Shown in pieces: positions 34,390-43,100 of a stretch of DNA of 64,000 nt. Each line of letters starts with the position of its first letter. The first letter of the stretch is position 1. The stretch is from positions 248,001 through 312,000 of the forward strand of contig LAZY01000078.1 in the NCBI GenBank assembly GCA_001013295.1. The letters are read 5' to 3'. The translations under genes were made by a program, and so were the position numbers. The notes beneath the pieces were generated by a model, which did not search any database, was not told where the DNA came from, and worked only from the letters and a program-made list of their open reading frames with translations. The DNA comes from Chryseobacterium indologenes. Its GTDB lineage: Bacteria > Bacteroidota > Bacteroidia > Flavobacteriales > Weeksellaceae.

Positions 34390-35568
34390 ATGAGCAGAGA
34401 TAATAATAATTCAGACAGACCAAAGAGACCAAGATTTTCAACCAAGAAAAGTTCTGATGATTCTCGTGCTTCCAGATCTGGAAATTCTTCAGGATCAAAA
34501 CCTTTTAAAAAGCCTTTCTCTAAAGACGGAGCAAGAAAAGGTCCCGAACATTCAGGATCCAACTCAAGATTTGAAAAGAAACCGTTCAAGAAAAATACCG
34601 GAAGTTTTAATAACGCTGGTGATGATTCTGAACCAAAATCTGAAAGTAGAGCTTACATTACGAACAAAAGTGAGAGCTATGAGAAAAAATCTTTCGGAAA
34701 ACCTAAAAGAGGTGGAAGAAATTTCGATACAAGAGATAAGTACGAAAGAGGCAGCCTGAAATACGGAAGAAGACCTTCTAACGGTGAAGAAAGAGACGAC
34801 AGAGCAAAATCTTTTGTACAGAAAAGAAGACTGAACAAAATTGAAAAAGACGTTCATAAAGACAGCATCCGTCTTAATAAGTATATTGCCAATTCAGGTA
34901 TCTGCAGCAGAAGAGAGGCTGATGAGCTGATCACGCAGGGACTTGTAGAAGTTAACGGAAAGGTAGTTACAGAAATGGGGTACCAGGTACAAAAAACCGA
35001 CAGAGTAGTATTTGATGGACAAAATATCACTCCGGAAAAACCTGTTTACGTACTTTTGAATAAGCCAAAAGGTTATATTTCTACTACAAAAGACGATAAA
35101 GCAAGAAAAACAGTAATGGATCTTGTAGCGAATGCTTCTCCTTACAGACTTTTCCCTGTAGGAAGATTAGACCGTTCTACAACAGGAGTTATTTTACTTA
35201 CCAATGACGGACACATGACTAAAAAACTGACGCATCCATCTTTTGATGCTAAGAAAATTTATCATGTAACATTGGATAAGAAACTTACGGGTGAAGATCT
35301 ACGTCTTATTGCAGAAGGAATTCGTCTTGACGAAGGAGTAGCAGTGGTAGATCAGATTTCGTACATTGAAGGTAAGCCTAAAAATGAGATCGGAATTGAA
35401 ATCCACATCGGATGGAACCGTGTGATCAGAAGAATTTTCCAAAGATTAGGATATGAAGTAGAATCTTTAGATAGAGTAATGTTTGCCGGGTTGACGAAGA
35501 AGAACATCAAAAGAGGACACTGGAGAATCCTTACAGAACTGGAAGTAAACAACCTTAAAATGCTTTAG
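34390..35568 (+). CDS. RsuA/RluB-type pseudouridine synthase with a long disordered N-terminus
   Basis: Converts uridine to pseudouridine in rRNA. The 392-aa protein has a basic, Ser/Lys/Arg/Gly-rich disordered region (about 1-155), then an S4 RNA-binding domain (IRLNKYIANSGICSRREADE) and the catalytic domain with VGRLDRSTTGVILLTNDG (catalytic Asp) and NRVIRRIFQRLGYEV. The extension roughly doubles the usual N-terminal part, as in many Bacteroidota homologues. Site specificity (23S versus 16S) cannot be decided, though RluB-like is likely. Confidence 0.9.
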   Translation: MSRDNNNSDRPKRPRFSTKKSSDDSRASRSGNSSGSKPFKKPFSKDGARKGPEHSGSNSRFEKKPFKKNTGSFNNAGDDSEPKSESRAYITNKSESYEKKSFGKPKRGGRNFDTRDKYERGSLKYGRRPSNGEERDDRAKSFVQKRRLNKIEKDVHKDSIRLNKYIANSGICSRREADELITQGLVEVNGKVVTEMGYQVQKTDRVVFDGQNITPEKPVYVLLNKPKGYISTTKDDKARKTVMDLVANASPYRLFPVGRLDRSTTGVILLTNDGHMTKKLTHPSFDAKKIYHVTLDKKLTGEDLRLIAEGIRLDEGVAVVDQISYIEGKPKNEIGIEIHIGWNRVIRRIFQRLGYEVESLDRVMFAGLTKKNIKRGHWRILTELEVNNLKML

Positions 35569-35651
35569 AATAATGATAAGCTCTGAATTTTAGATTCAGG
35601 CTTCTGATTAAAATCATTATTACCAGGTAATAATTTTAAAGGTAAAAGAAT

Positions 35652-35686
35652 AAAAAAGCGCAGGAACTAGTTTCTGCGCTTTTTTG
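35652..35686 (+). terminator. Terminator of the pseudouridine synthase gene
   Basis: Stem AGCGCAG (35657-35663) with CTGCGCT (35674-35680), then T6. Confidence 0.8.
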
Positions 35687-35776
35687 TATTGTTAACAGGA
35701 TAAACCCCGGTTTCGTTTTACATACAGTGATCTCTTCTATTTAATCTATTGAAGTATATCTTTATTGTATGCTTTT

Positions 35777-36382
35777 TTATCCAAGTACCGTTACTCCTTT
35801 TTCAATCATTTCATAGATCGCATCTCTGCCATTGTCAGGTTTTACATTCACGGCACGGGTTCCGTTAAAATGCAGGCAGGTAACATAGCCATTGGCAACA
35901 GCGTCCAGAGCGGTGAACTTCACGCAATAGTCCATGGCAAGTCCTACAATTTCTACCAGCTGAATATCATGGTATTTTAAGAAATCGTCCAATCCGGTTT
36001 TCATGAAGTGATTGTTATCCTGAAAGCCGCTGTAGCTGTCAATTTCAACATTTTTCCCTTTTTGGATGATATGAGTTACTTTTTCCTGATTCAGATCTTT
36101 GTGGAATTCTGCACCAAAAGTTCCCTGAATACAGTGATCTGGCCACATAAACTGTGGAACACCGTTCAGAATAATACTTTCTCCAACATTTCTTCCATTA
36201 TTGCTTGCGAAACTTTTGTGTCCGGCAGGGTGCCAGTCCTGTGTAAGAACTACCTGATCGTATGCATTTTCCTCCATCAGAACGTTGATGTAGGGAATAA
36301 TTTCATTAGCTCCAGGTACTGCAAGTGCTCCGCCTTCACAAAAATCATTCTGTACATCGACTACTATTAACGCTTTTTTCAT
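35777..36382 (-). CDS. pncA: Nicotinamidase
   Basis: Hydrolyses nicotinamide to nicotinate for NAD salvage. The 201-aa isochorismatase-fold protein has VDVQNDFCEGGALAVPG (catalytic Asp near 9, metal region), TQDWHPAGHKSFAS (metal His), MWPDHCIQGTFGAEFH and GLAMDYCVKFTALDA with the nucleophilic Cys near 150. Full length. Confidence 0.94.
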   Translation of the reverse strand: MKKALIVVDVQNDFCEGGALAVPGANEIIPYINVLMEENAYDQVVLTQDWHPAGHKSFASNNGRNVGESIILNGVPQFMWPDHCIQGTFGAEFHKDLNQEKVTHIIQKGKNVEIDSYSGFQDNNHFMKTGLDDFLKYHDIQLVEIVGLAMDYCVKFTALDAVANGYVTCLHFNGTRAVNVKPDNGRDAIYEMIEKGVTVLG

Positions 36383-36390
36383 ATTTTGAT

Positions 36391-36467
36391 TTCTCGAATT
36401 TTTGATAAATTTACAAAACTAACCCACAAAAATTTGTCCAAATCCAAATTATCGGACAAATCGGCAA
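36391..36467. repeat. 77-bp intergenic repeat, copy 1
   Basis: Shares TCTCGAATTTTTGATAAATT (near its start) and CGGACAAATCGGCAA (its end) with 37859-37937, in the same order and orientation. Confidence 0.6.
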
Positions 36468-36475
36468 AAAAAAAT

Positions 36476-36591
36476 AAAGGCAGGAAGCTAAAAAAGAAGT
36501 TGGTAGTTCCTTTTAGTGATACAATGACGTACTGTCTCTTTTAAAAGAAGCATTATTACTTCGTTCTTCCATCACCAAGCTTCCAGCCTTT
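36476..36591. repeat. Palindromic intergenic element with GGAAGCT arms
   Basis: Arms AAAGGCAGGAAGCT (36476-36489) and AGCTTCCAGCCTTT (36578-36591) are inverted copies, 13 of 14 matching. A related element is at 39942-40071. Confidence 0.6.
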
Positions 36592-36596
36592 TAACG

Positions 36597-36604
36597 TATC
36601 TTTG
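36597..36604 (+). promoter_or_regulatory. Candidate -7 box of the DEAD-box helicase gene
   Basis: TATCTTTG matches TAnnTTTG, 19 bp before the ATG. Confidence 0.4.
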
Positions 36605-36623
36605 CAACAAATAAATAGTTTTT

Positions 36624-37766
36624 ATGTCATTTGAGTCTTTAGGATTATCCCCCAATATTGTTCGTTCTGTTAAGAAATTGGGATATTTAAAACCTTTTCC
36701 CATTCAGGAGCAAGCGGTTCCTGTCATTTTACAAGGAAAAGATCTGATGGGAATTGCGCAGACAGGTTCCGGAAAAACAGCCTGTTTTGTGATGCCGATC
36801 TTAGAAAAATTACAAAATTCTGAAGTCAAAAAAGGAAGAAATGTTCAGGTTTTAATATTGGTTCCTACCCGTGAACTGGCGATTCAGATTGATGAGGTTT
36901 GCAGAGCTTTTACAGACAATCTGAAGCGGGAAATCCGTACAATGGCCGTTTATGGTGGTGTTTCTATCAATCCTCAGATGAAAGGCATGTTTGGAGTGGA
37001 AGTTCTTATTGCTACTCCGGGACGTTTATTAGACCTGATTGATCATAATGCTCTGAGTATATCAGGAATTCAGCATCTGGTCATTGATGAAGCGGATAAA
37101 ATGTTCCAGCTAGGTTTTGGTGAAGAGATGAATAAGCTTTTTGCGATGATGCCTGTCGTAAAGCAAACCACTTTGTTCTCAGCGACTTTAAATGATAAAG
37201 TTTCTGAAATGAAAGAACGTTTATCCATCGATCCTGTCATAGTTGAGATCAAAAAAGAAGAAGTTGAAATTGATAATATCGAGCAACTGGCCTATCATGT
37301 TTCTCCGGAGAAGAAAGGTCCTTTTTTACGATATTTGATCAAAGAAAAGAACATAGAAAAAGCTTTGATTTTCGTTTCCTCTACAAGATCTGCAGATAAT
37401 CTGGTAGAAAAGCTTAAAAAGAATAAAATTAAAGCAGTAGCTATACACAGTCAGAAGTCGCAAGGAGCCCGCAGAAATAATCTGGAAGAATTTAAAGGAA
37501 AAGGAGCCCAGATTCTGGTCGCAACAGATCTGATTGGCCGTGGGATTCATATTGAGTCTTTACCTTATGTAATCAATTACGAATTGCCACGTTCTCCATT
37601 GGATTATATTCACAGGATCGGACGAACAGGGCGTGCCAATGAAAAAGGAACGGCTATTACAATTCTGACGGATGATGAACTGCAGCATTTCAGAGTTATT
37701 CAAAAGAAAATGGGTAGAAAAGTGACCCTGCAGAGAACAGAAGATGTTGATCTGCATGGATATTAA
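36624..37766 (+). CDS. DEAD-box ATP-dependent RNA helicase
   Basis: A 380-aa two-domain helicase core with all motifs: Q motif (FPIQEQAVPVIL), I AQTGSGKT, Ia PTRELA, Ib TPGR, II DEAD (VIDEADKMF), III SAT, IV LIFVSST, V ATDLIGRGIH, VI HRIGRTGR. It lacks the long basic C-terminal tail of many RhlE/CsdA proteins. A role in RNA structure or ribosome metabolism is expected from the family. Confidence 0.94.
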   Translation: MSFESLGLSPNIVRSVKKLGYLKPFPIQEQAVPVILQGKDLMGIAQTGSGKTACFVMPILEKLQNSEVKKGRNVQVLILVPTRELAIQIDEVCRAFTDNLKREIRTMAVYGGVSINPQMKGMFGVEVLIATPGRLLDLIDHNALSISGIQHLVIDEADKMFQLGFGEEMNKLFAMMPVVKQTTLFSATLNDKVSEMKERLSIDPVIVEIKKEEVEIDNIEQLAYHVSPEKKGPFLRYLIKEKNIEKALIFVSSTRSADNLVEKLKKNKIKAVAIHSQKSQGARRNNLEEFKGKGAQILVATDLIGRGIHIESLPYVINYELPRSPLDYIHRIGRTGRANEKGTAITILTDDELQHFRVIQKKMGRKVTLQRTEDVDLHGY

Positions 37767-37786
37767 CAGATAACGTAAAAAAATAA

Positions 37787-37818
37787 AGGCTTCATTTTCA
37801 TAGAATTGGAGCCTTTGT
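37787..37818 (+). terminator. Hairpin after the helicase gene
   Basis: AAAGGCT (37787-37793) with AGCCTTT (37812-37818). The following T run is short. Confidence 0.5.
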
Positions 37819-37858
37819 TATTTTATATACGTACAATTAATGGTTTCTTCATTTTAGA

Positions 37859-37937
37859 TTCTCGAATTTTTGATAAATTTACAGAATCTGCCATTTGAAA
37901 AACGGTATCCGAAAATGAGGAGCCGGACAAATCGGCA
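37859..37937. repeat. 77-bp intergenic repeat, copy 2
   Basis: Direct repeat of 36391-36467: the first 28 bases are nearly identical and the last 15 identical; the middle has diverged. Confidence 0.6.
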
Positions 37938-37964
37938 ATATTGAAAAAATTAAAAACCTGACCA

Positions 37965-38501
37965 ATGAGCGATTTAGAGAATAAAAAGTTTCCTATAGGA
38001 CCGTTTGAAGCTCCGGAGAATATTTGTGACACCACATTGGATGTATATATCAAAGTGATTAAAGATTTTCCCGGAAGACTGAAAAATCTCATTGAACATT
38101 TTACAGATGATCAACTGGATACTCCTTACAGAGAAGGTGGGTGGACGGTAAGACAGCTTGTCAATCATCTATCAGACAGCCATATCAACAGTTTTATCCG
38201 CTTTAAACTGGCACTTACAGAAGATAACCCAACTATTAAGCCTTATGACGAAGCCAAATGGGCTGAGCTTCAGGACAGCTTTCATATGCCTGTAAAACCT
38301 GCTATGAGGATGCTGAAAGGAACTCACCAAAGGTGGGTAACTCTTCTTAAAAGCCTTACAAACAAACAGTTTGAAAGAATATTCCGTCATCCTGAGCATA
38401 ACAGGAGCTATACGCTTAGAGAAAGTCTTGCCTTATATGCCTGGCACTGCAATCACCATTTTGCCCATGTTGAAAATCTGAAGAAAGAAAAAGGTTGGTA
38501 A
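37965..38501 (+). CDS. YfiT-like DinB-fold bacillithiol transferase/hydrolase
   Basis: A 178-aa DinB-fold protein of the YfiT group: KFPIGPFEAPE at the N-terminus, LDTPYREGGWTVRQLVNHLSD near 53 with a metal histidine, RFKLALTEDNPTIKPYDE near 80, and CNHHFAHVENL near 163 with the other metal histidines. YfiT/BstA relatives transfer bacillithiol to electrophiles. It overlaps the next gene by 7 bases and heads a four-gene operon with a YtxJ bacilliredoxin-like protein, which supports that role. Confidence 0.85.
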   Translation: MSDLENKKFPIGPFEAPENICDTTLDVYIKVIKDFPGRLKNLIEHFTDDQLDTPYREGGWTVRQLVNHLSDSHINSFIRFKLALTEDNPTIKPYDEAKWAELQDSFHMPVKPAMRMLKGTHQRWVTLLKSLTNKQFERIFRHPEHNRSYTLRESLALYAWHCNHHFAHVENLKKEKGW

Positions 38502-38956
38502 AGAAAAGTCTTAATCATCCAATATACTATAAGGAAATCATAGAAAGGATTTCCAGACTGACTCAAAATTCTCCAGGAAAATGGGGGAAGATGAATGTAT
38601 GTCAGATGCTTACCCATTGTGATCTGGTGCTCCAGGTTGCCCTAAAAAAAATTGAACTCCCGAAGATCAACGTCTTTTTTGAGACAATAGGAATCGTTAC
38701 CAAAATAGAAATGTATGTTTTCAATAACGGAATTCCCAGAAACATGCCTACTTTTCAAAAACTAATCGTTAATTTTGAGTGTGATTTCGATGAATCAAAA
38801 ACCAATCTACTGAAAACGCTGGAGGAGTTTCGGAAAGCTTGTGATGGCCACAGACTTCCGGACCGCCACAGATTATTCGGGAACATGACTGAAAAAGACT
38901 GGGAATTTTTAGAATATAAGCATCTTGATCATCATTTAAAACAGTTTAGTGTATGA
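38495..38956 (+). CDS. DUF1569 (DinB-superfamily) protein
   Basis: A 153-aa protein with the DUF1569 pattern: WGKMNVCQMLTHCDLVLQVA near 30, GIPRNMPTF, and WEFLEYKHLDHHLKQF at the C-terminus with histidines in metal-ligand positions. It probably starts at TTG 38495, overlapping the stop of the previous gene; the first in-frame ATG would remove the conserved N-terminal helix. Unknown function, DinB-like fold. Confidence 0.8.
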   Translation: MVKKSLNHPIYYKEIIERISRLTQNSPGKWGKMNVCQMLTHCDLVLQVALKKIELPKINVFFETIGIVTKIEMYVFNNGIPRNMPTFQKLIVNFECDFDESKTNLLKTLEEFRKACDGHRLPDRHRLFGNMTEKDWEFLEYKHLDHHLKQFSV

Positions 38957-39333
38957 GTTTTTTTGATAAAATATTCGGTGGACAGAGTGAATCCCCTGAG
39001 CAAAAATCTTTCTGGAAAAAGATAGAATCCGAAGAAGATCTGGCAAAAGCCATTGAGCAGTCTCACCACCATAAAATTGCTGTATTTAAGCATTCTACAA
39101 GTTGCTTTATCAGCAGAACGGTATTGAAGAATTTTGAAAAAGAAGTTGAAAATTCTGATCAGCCGCCAGCATTGTATTACTTAGACCTTCTGGCCTACAG
39201 ACCTATTTCAAATAAAATCGCTGAAGACTTCGGGATCAGACATGAAAGTCCGCAGCTGATCGTTATAGAAAACGGAAAGCCTGTAAATAACGCTTCACAC
39301 CAGGATATTTCTTTAAGCCAGATTGTATCATGA
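38953..39333 (+). CDS. ytxJ: Bacillithiol system redox-active protein YtxJ
   Basis: A 126-aa monothiol thioredoxin-fold protein. The active-site segment FKHSTSCFISRTVL (Cys near 51) and the cis-Pro segment HESPQLIVIENGK match YtxJ/BrxC, which removes bacillithiol from S-bacillithiolated proteins. It overlaps its neighbours by 4 bases on each side, so it is translationally coupled to them. Confidence 0.85.
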   Translation: MSFFDKIFGGQSESPEQKSFWKKIESEEDLAKAIEQSHHHKIAVFKHSTSCFISRTVLKNFEKEVENSDQPPALYYLDLLAYRPISNKIAEDFGIRHESPQLIVIENGKPVNNASHQDISLSQIVS

Positions 39334-39926
39334 AAAACATCAATAATTATTTAGCCAAAGTTTTGAATGTCCCACTGCAGAACGTGAATACCTGCAGCCT
39401 GCATTATGAAGTGAAAAAGATTCCGAAAAATCAGTTTCTTCTGCAGTATGGCGAAATATGCAGGCATATATTTTTTGTAGAAAAGGGGCTTTTGAAAATG
39501 TATTCGATCGATAAGAACGGGAAGGAGCATATTATACAGTTTGCTCCGGAAAGCTGGCTTATTTCTGACCGAAGCAGTCTTTACTTTAATGAAAAATCAA
39601 TCTACTACATAGAAGCGGTGGAAGATTCGGAAGTGTTGTTTTTGCACCCTGATTTTTTCAATAAGCTTGTAGAACAGTTTCCGAACAGTATCGAAAGAAG
39701 TGATTTCCTTCTTCAGAAACATATCAGAAGTCTTCAGAACAGGATCAATTCTTTGTTGGGAGAAACGGCGGAGGAAAGGTATATGAAGTTTATCAAAATG
39801 TACCCGGATTTATTGCTGAGAGTTCCACAATGGATGATCGCTTCTTATTTGGGGATTACTCCGGAGAGCTTAAGCCGTGTAAGAAAAGAACTGGCCAGAA
39901 AAAATTTTGTACCGGATAATAAATAA
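39330..39926 (+). CDS. Crp/Fnr family transcriptional regulator
   Basis: A 198-aa regulator: cyclic-nucleotide-binding-like beta-roll (QFLLQYGEICRHIFFVEKG ... FAPESWLISD) and a C-terminal winged HTH (VPQWMIASYLGITPESLSRV). It lacks the PRE.A signature of a cAMP site, so the ligand is unknown. It is the last gene of the bacillithiol-linked operon, overlapping ytxJ, and may sense thiol or redox stress (inference). Confidence 0.88.
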   Translation: MKNINNYLAKVLNVPLQNVNTCSLHYEVKKIPKNQFLLQYGEICRHIFFVEKGLLKMYSIDKNGKEHIIQFAPESWLISDRSSLYFNEKSIYYIEAVEDSEVLFLHPDFFNKLVEQFPNSIERSDFLLQKHIRSLQNRINSLLGETAEERYMKFIKMYPDLLLRVPQWMIASYLGITPESLSRVRKELARKNFVPDNK

Positions 39927-39941
39927 AAAAGACTGGAAGCT

Positions 39942-40071
39942 GGAAGAGGGAGGCAGGAAGTTCTATGGAATATAGAAGAACTTTGGTAAGTATTTATTAA
40001 ACAATCAATAGATACCGGCTTAAAATATTCTTAAGACTGCTATAACATCCGTCTTCCAGCCTCCACCTTCC
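39942..40071. repeat. Palindromic GGAAG-rich intergenic element
   Basis: Left arm GGAAGAGGGAGGCAGGAAG (39942-39960) is an inverted match, 16 of 19, to CTTCCAGCCTCCACCTTCC (40053-40071). It fills the gap between convergent genes and could terminate both. Confidence 0.6.
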
Positions 40072-41493
40072 TTACTTCAAATAAATCTTTTTGGCCAGCT
40101 GCCCAACCTGTCTGAGTTTTGCCTGTGTTTCTTCTGACCATGGAAGGCCTATGCAAAGCCGCATACAGTTTTCAAACTGATTCTGAAAAGTAAACATCCT
40201 TCCGGGAGCGATACTTATATTTTGTTTAATAGCCAGATCATAAAGTTCAGTAGTACGGATCTTTTTATCAAATTCTATCCATATAGAAAGTCCTCCTTGC
40301 GGGCGGCTGGTCTTTGTACCCGGTGGAAACGACTCTGCAATGGTTTGTACATAGTTCTGGTAATTGCTCTGAAGGGTTTTGCGAAGCTGCTGAAGATGTT
40401 TTTCATACTTTCCTGATTTCAGAAAATTCGCAACCGCTTCATTCACGATCGAAATGGAAGAGGTCGAATGAAGAAGTTTCAGCTTCATGATCTTATCTTT
40501 ATATTTTCCCGGAGCAATCCAGCCTACACGATACCCCGGAGCCAGTGTTTTGGAAATTGAGCTGCAATACAGTACGTTGCCATCCTTATCAAAAGATTTA
40601 CAGCATTTCGGACGGGAAGAACCAAAATAAAGATCTCCATAGACGTCATCCTCAATCAGCGGAATATTATTTTCCGATAATATATTCACGATTTCTTTTT
40701 TGTTTTCATCCGGCATACAACTTCCGAGAGGAGAGTTGAAATTGGGAATTAAAAGACATAGATCAATGTTAGGTATCAGCTTTTTTAAGGCTTCAATTTC
40801 TATTCCTGTAGTGGGATGGGTGGGAAGCTCCAGTACTTTTAAGCCCAATCCGTTGGCTAACTGTAAAATTCCAGGATAACAAGGGCTTTCTATCGCTACA
40901 GTGTTACCGGGTTTGCCCAATGCCATAAGACAAAAGGATAGAGCATTCATTCCTCCATTGGTGGTCACCAGGTCCTGTTCTTTAATATTACCGCCCCATT
41001 GAAGAGAACGTACTGCGATCATCCTTCTTAATTTAAGATTTCCCTGAAGTTCTTCATATTCCGTTCCGCCGTCTTTCAGTTCCCGGGTAGCATTTACAAT
41101 CTCTTTTTTCAGTTTAGCCTGTGGAAGAAGATCCCCAGATGGAATTCCTATTGAGAAGAAGGTAAGACCTTTCTTGCCCATATTTTCGTATATTTTACTG
41201 ATCAGTTCGTCAGGTTCGTCATTATTGGCGATCAGGGACGGGCGGCTTACTTCGGGCAGCGGCAGCTTTACAGACAGCAGCTGGCTTACAAAATAACCGG
41301 ACTGAGGTTTTGATTCGACCAAAGACTGAGATTCCAGTTCCAGAAAAACACGCTTGGCGGTATTCATGCTTACCTGATGTTCCTGGCAAAGCATTCTTAC
41401 TGACGGGAGCTTATCTCCAGCCTTTAAAACTCCGTTTCTGATCTGATTGGCAATACCGTCTGAAATTTCAGTATACAAAAATTCTTTACTCAT
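40072..41493 (-). CDS. MocR-family regulator (GntR HTH plus aminotransferase-like domain)
   Basis: A 473-aa protein: GntR wHTH (1-75; LKAGDKLPSVRMLCQEHQVS) fused to a fold-type I aminotransferase domain with the PLP lysine in SSISKTLAPGYRVGWI near 315 and TTNGGMNALSFCL near 175. MocR regulators usually sense PLP or an amino compound and control a divergent gene. The neighbour here is an EamA exporter, so it may regulate amino-acid or vitamin export. Confidence 0.92.
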   Translation of the reverse strand: MSKEFLYTEISDGIANQIRNGVLKAGDKLPSVRMLCQEHQVSMNTAKRVFLELESQSLVESKPQSGYFVSQLLSVKLPLPEVSRPSLIANNDEPDELISKIYENMGKKGLTFFSIGIPSGDLLPQAKLKKEIVNATRELKDGGTEYEELQGNLKLRRMIAVRSLQWGGNIKEQDLVTTNGGMNALSFCLMALGKPGNTVAIESPCYPGILQLANGLGLKVLELPTHPTTGIEIEALKKLIPNIDLCLLIPNFNSPLGSCMPDENKKEIVNILSENNIPLIEDDVYGDLYFGSSRPKCCKSFDKDGNVLYCSSISKTLAPGYRVGWIAPGKYKDKIMKLKLLHSTSSISIVNEAVANFLKSGKYEKHLQQLRKTLQSNYQNYVQTIAESFPPGTKTSRPQGGLSIWIEFDKKIRTTELYDLAIKQNISIAPGRMFTFQNQFENCMRLCIGLPWSEETQAKLRQVGQLAKKIYLK

Positions 41494-41501
41494 AATATTG
41501 A

Positions 41502-41564
41502 ACTGTGCTCATGCAAATATACAAAACTGATACTGTGTTTATTTGTTTTTCCTTTCTAATTTTG
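41502..41564. promoter_or_regulatory. Divergent MocR/EamA control region
   Basis: ACTGTG repeats lie at 41502-41507 and 41532-41537, exactly 30 bp apart on the same strand, the sort of direct repeat MocR dimers bind. A TATATTTG box for the regulator (41514-41521, minus) and a TAATTTTG box for the transporter (41557-41564, plus) flank the second repeat. Confidence 0.45.
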
Positions 41565-41589
41565 AATCATTCAATTAAAGCTTAAAAAA

Positions 41590-42474
41590 ATGATGACAAA
41601 TACAATTTCAAAAGATCAGGCTGTCAATGGCTGGATCAACGGATTCATAGGAGTATTGCTTTTTAGTGGTTCAATGCCTGCGACCAAGCTGGCCGTGATG
41701 GAAATGGATCCTATATTTGTAACGATTGCCCGTGCAGTGATTGCAGGAGTACTTGCTCTCTCTGTACTTTTGCTGTATAAAGAGAAACGGCCTGCCAAAA
41801 AGCAGTTGTTTTCCCTGGTATTGGTAGCAATAGGCTGTGTCATAGGATTTCCGTTATTATCTTCTCTTGCTTTACAGTATCTGACGTCAGCTCATTCTAT
41901 TGTATTTTTGGGAATGCTACCTTTAGCTACTGCTATTTTTGGGGTATTCCGTGGAGGAGAGAGGCCGCATCCTGTATTCTGGTTCTTTTCAGTGATCGGA
42001 AGCTTATTGGTAGTAGGTTATGCTTTTTCTCAGGGGATTTCAGCGTCTCCTGCTGGAGATATCCTGATGCTTCTGGCGGTGATCCTGTGTGGAATGGGGT
42101 ATGCAGAAGGAGCAAAACTTTCAAAAACTTTAGGCGGATGGCAGGTTATTTCATGGGCATTGGTGATCTCTCTTCCTGTTATGCTCCCTTTACTCTTTGT
42201 TTATTTCCCTTCCCATCTGGAAGCGGTAAGTTTTAAAGGATGGTTTGGCCTGGGATATATTTCTTTATTCAGTATGTTTATTGGTTTTATATTCTGGTAT
42301 AAAGGATTGGCACAAGGAGGAATTACCACTGTAGGGCAACTTCAGCTTTTACAACCATTCTTTGGATTGGCCCTTGCTGCTTATCTTTTGCATGAGCCTG
42401 TAAGCATGGGAATGCTGGGAGTCACTGTTGGGGTTATACTATGTGTAGCAGGAACGAAAAAATTTGCAAAATAA
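41590..42474 (+). CDS. EamA/DMT family transporter
   Basis: A 294-aa membrane protein with about ten transmembrane segments arranged as two EamA repeats (FSGSMPATKLAVMEMDPIFV in the first, FIGFIFWYKGLAQGGITTVG in the second). DMT exporters move amino acids, metabolites or drugs outward; the substrate is not evident. Divergent from a MocR regulator and probably controlled by it. Confidence 0.9.
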   Translation: MMTNTISKDQAVNGWINGFIGVLLFSGSMPATKLAVMEMDPIFVTIARAVIAGVLALSVLLLYKEKRPAKKQLFSLVLVAIGCVIGFPLLSSLALQYLTSAHSIVFLGMLPLATAIFGVFRGGERPHPVFWFFSVIGSLLVVGYAFSQGISASPAGDILMLLAVILCGMGYAEGAKLSKTLGGWQVISWALVISLPVMLPLLFVYFPSHLEAVSFKGWFGLGYISLFSMFIGFIFWYKGLAQGGITTVGQLQLLQPFFGLALAAYLLHEPVSMGMLGVTVGVILCVAGTKKFAK

Positions 42475-42490
42475 TAAATAATAAAGCATT

Positions 42491-42534
42491 ATGATTTAAG
42501 TCATAATAAAAATACTGATAATGAGTTACTTTTG
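42491..42534 (+). promoter_or_regulatory. Crp/Fnr-type site and promoter of the small lipoprotein gene
   Basis: Palindrome ATGATTTAAGTCAT (42491-42504) is centred 36.5 bp before the end of a perfect -7 box TACTTTTG (42527-42534), i.e. about -42 from the start site, a class II activator position. The same spacing occurs at 43919-43962. Confidence 0.55.
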
Positions 42535-42561
42535 ATGAGTCACACCGCAAAATATACGATT

Positions 42562-42798
42562 ATGAAACTCATCATCTCAGCTGCAATTATAGGACTCGTA
42601 GTCCTGAGTTGTAAAAAAGAAAGAACAGAAAAGACCATCACTACAGACAGTATCATCACAGATACTATGAGGACAGACACAGCCACCGTCATTACTCCGG
42701 TACCGGCACCTCTCCCTTCAGATACCATGCGTACAGACAGTATTTCTTCAAAGAAATATCAGGATACCGCTAAGACTCCGAAGAAGAAACGATCCTAA
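42562..42798 (+). CDS. Small Thr/Asp-rich lipoprotein
   Basis: Starting at ATG 42562 gives 78 aa with a lipoprotein signal (MKLIISAAIIGLVVLSCKKE, Cys 17). The mature part has repeats of the form DTMRTDT/DTMRTDS and a Lys-rich tail (KTPKKKRS), with no fold expected. Function unknown. A Crp/Fnr-type promoter places it in the same regulon as the stress operon downstream. Confidence 0.75.
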   Translation: MKLIISAAIIGLVVLSCKKERTEKTITTDSIITDTMRTDTATVITPVPAPLPSDTMRTDSISSKKYQDTAKTPKKKRS

Positions 42799-42828
42799 AT
42801 AAACAAAACCCGGCCATAGATATAAAAA

Positions 42829-42858
42829 AACCGTTCTATTTGATAAGAGCGGTTTTTT
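42829..42858 (+). terminator. Terminator of the small lipoprotein gene
   Basis: Stem AACCGTTCT (42829-42837) with AGAGCGGTT (42846-42854), one G-U pair, then T6. Confidence 0.8.
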
Positions 42859-43100
42859 ATCTACATATGTTTTGAAATATAAAGAAAAATGTGGTATCAA
42901 TAATGTAATAATTAAAATAATTTAATGTTAAATATAAATATATAAAGCAAAAAATGTTAAAATTAAATAATGTTTTTAACCTTTTTTAACCTTTAAGATA
43001 ATTATTAAGGTTCGATTTTTGCATTCATTTTATATCAGTTCCCAATGATATTTTTACTAAGAAGAAAAGAAGAAGAAAACAACACCAAAAAACAGCTATT
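42859..43100. other. AT-rich leader region of the Crp/Fnr gene
   Basis: No coding frame. Tandem TTTTTAACC units near 42972-42993 and an AACCTT...AAGGTT inverted pair (about 42988-43012) may be regulatory. No clear -7 box. Confidence 0.35.
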
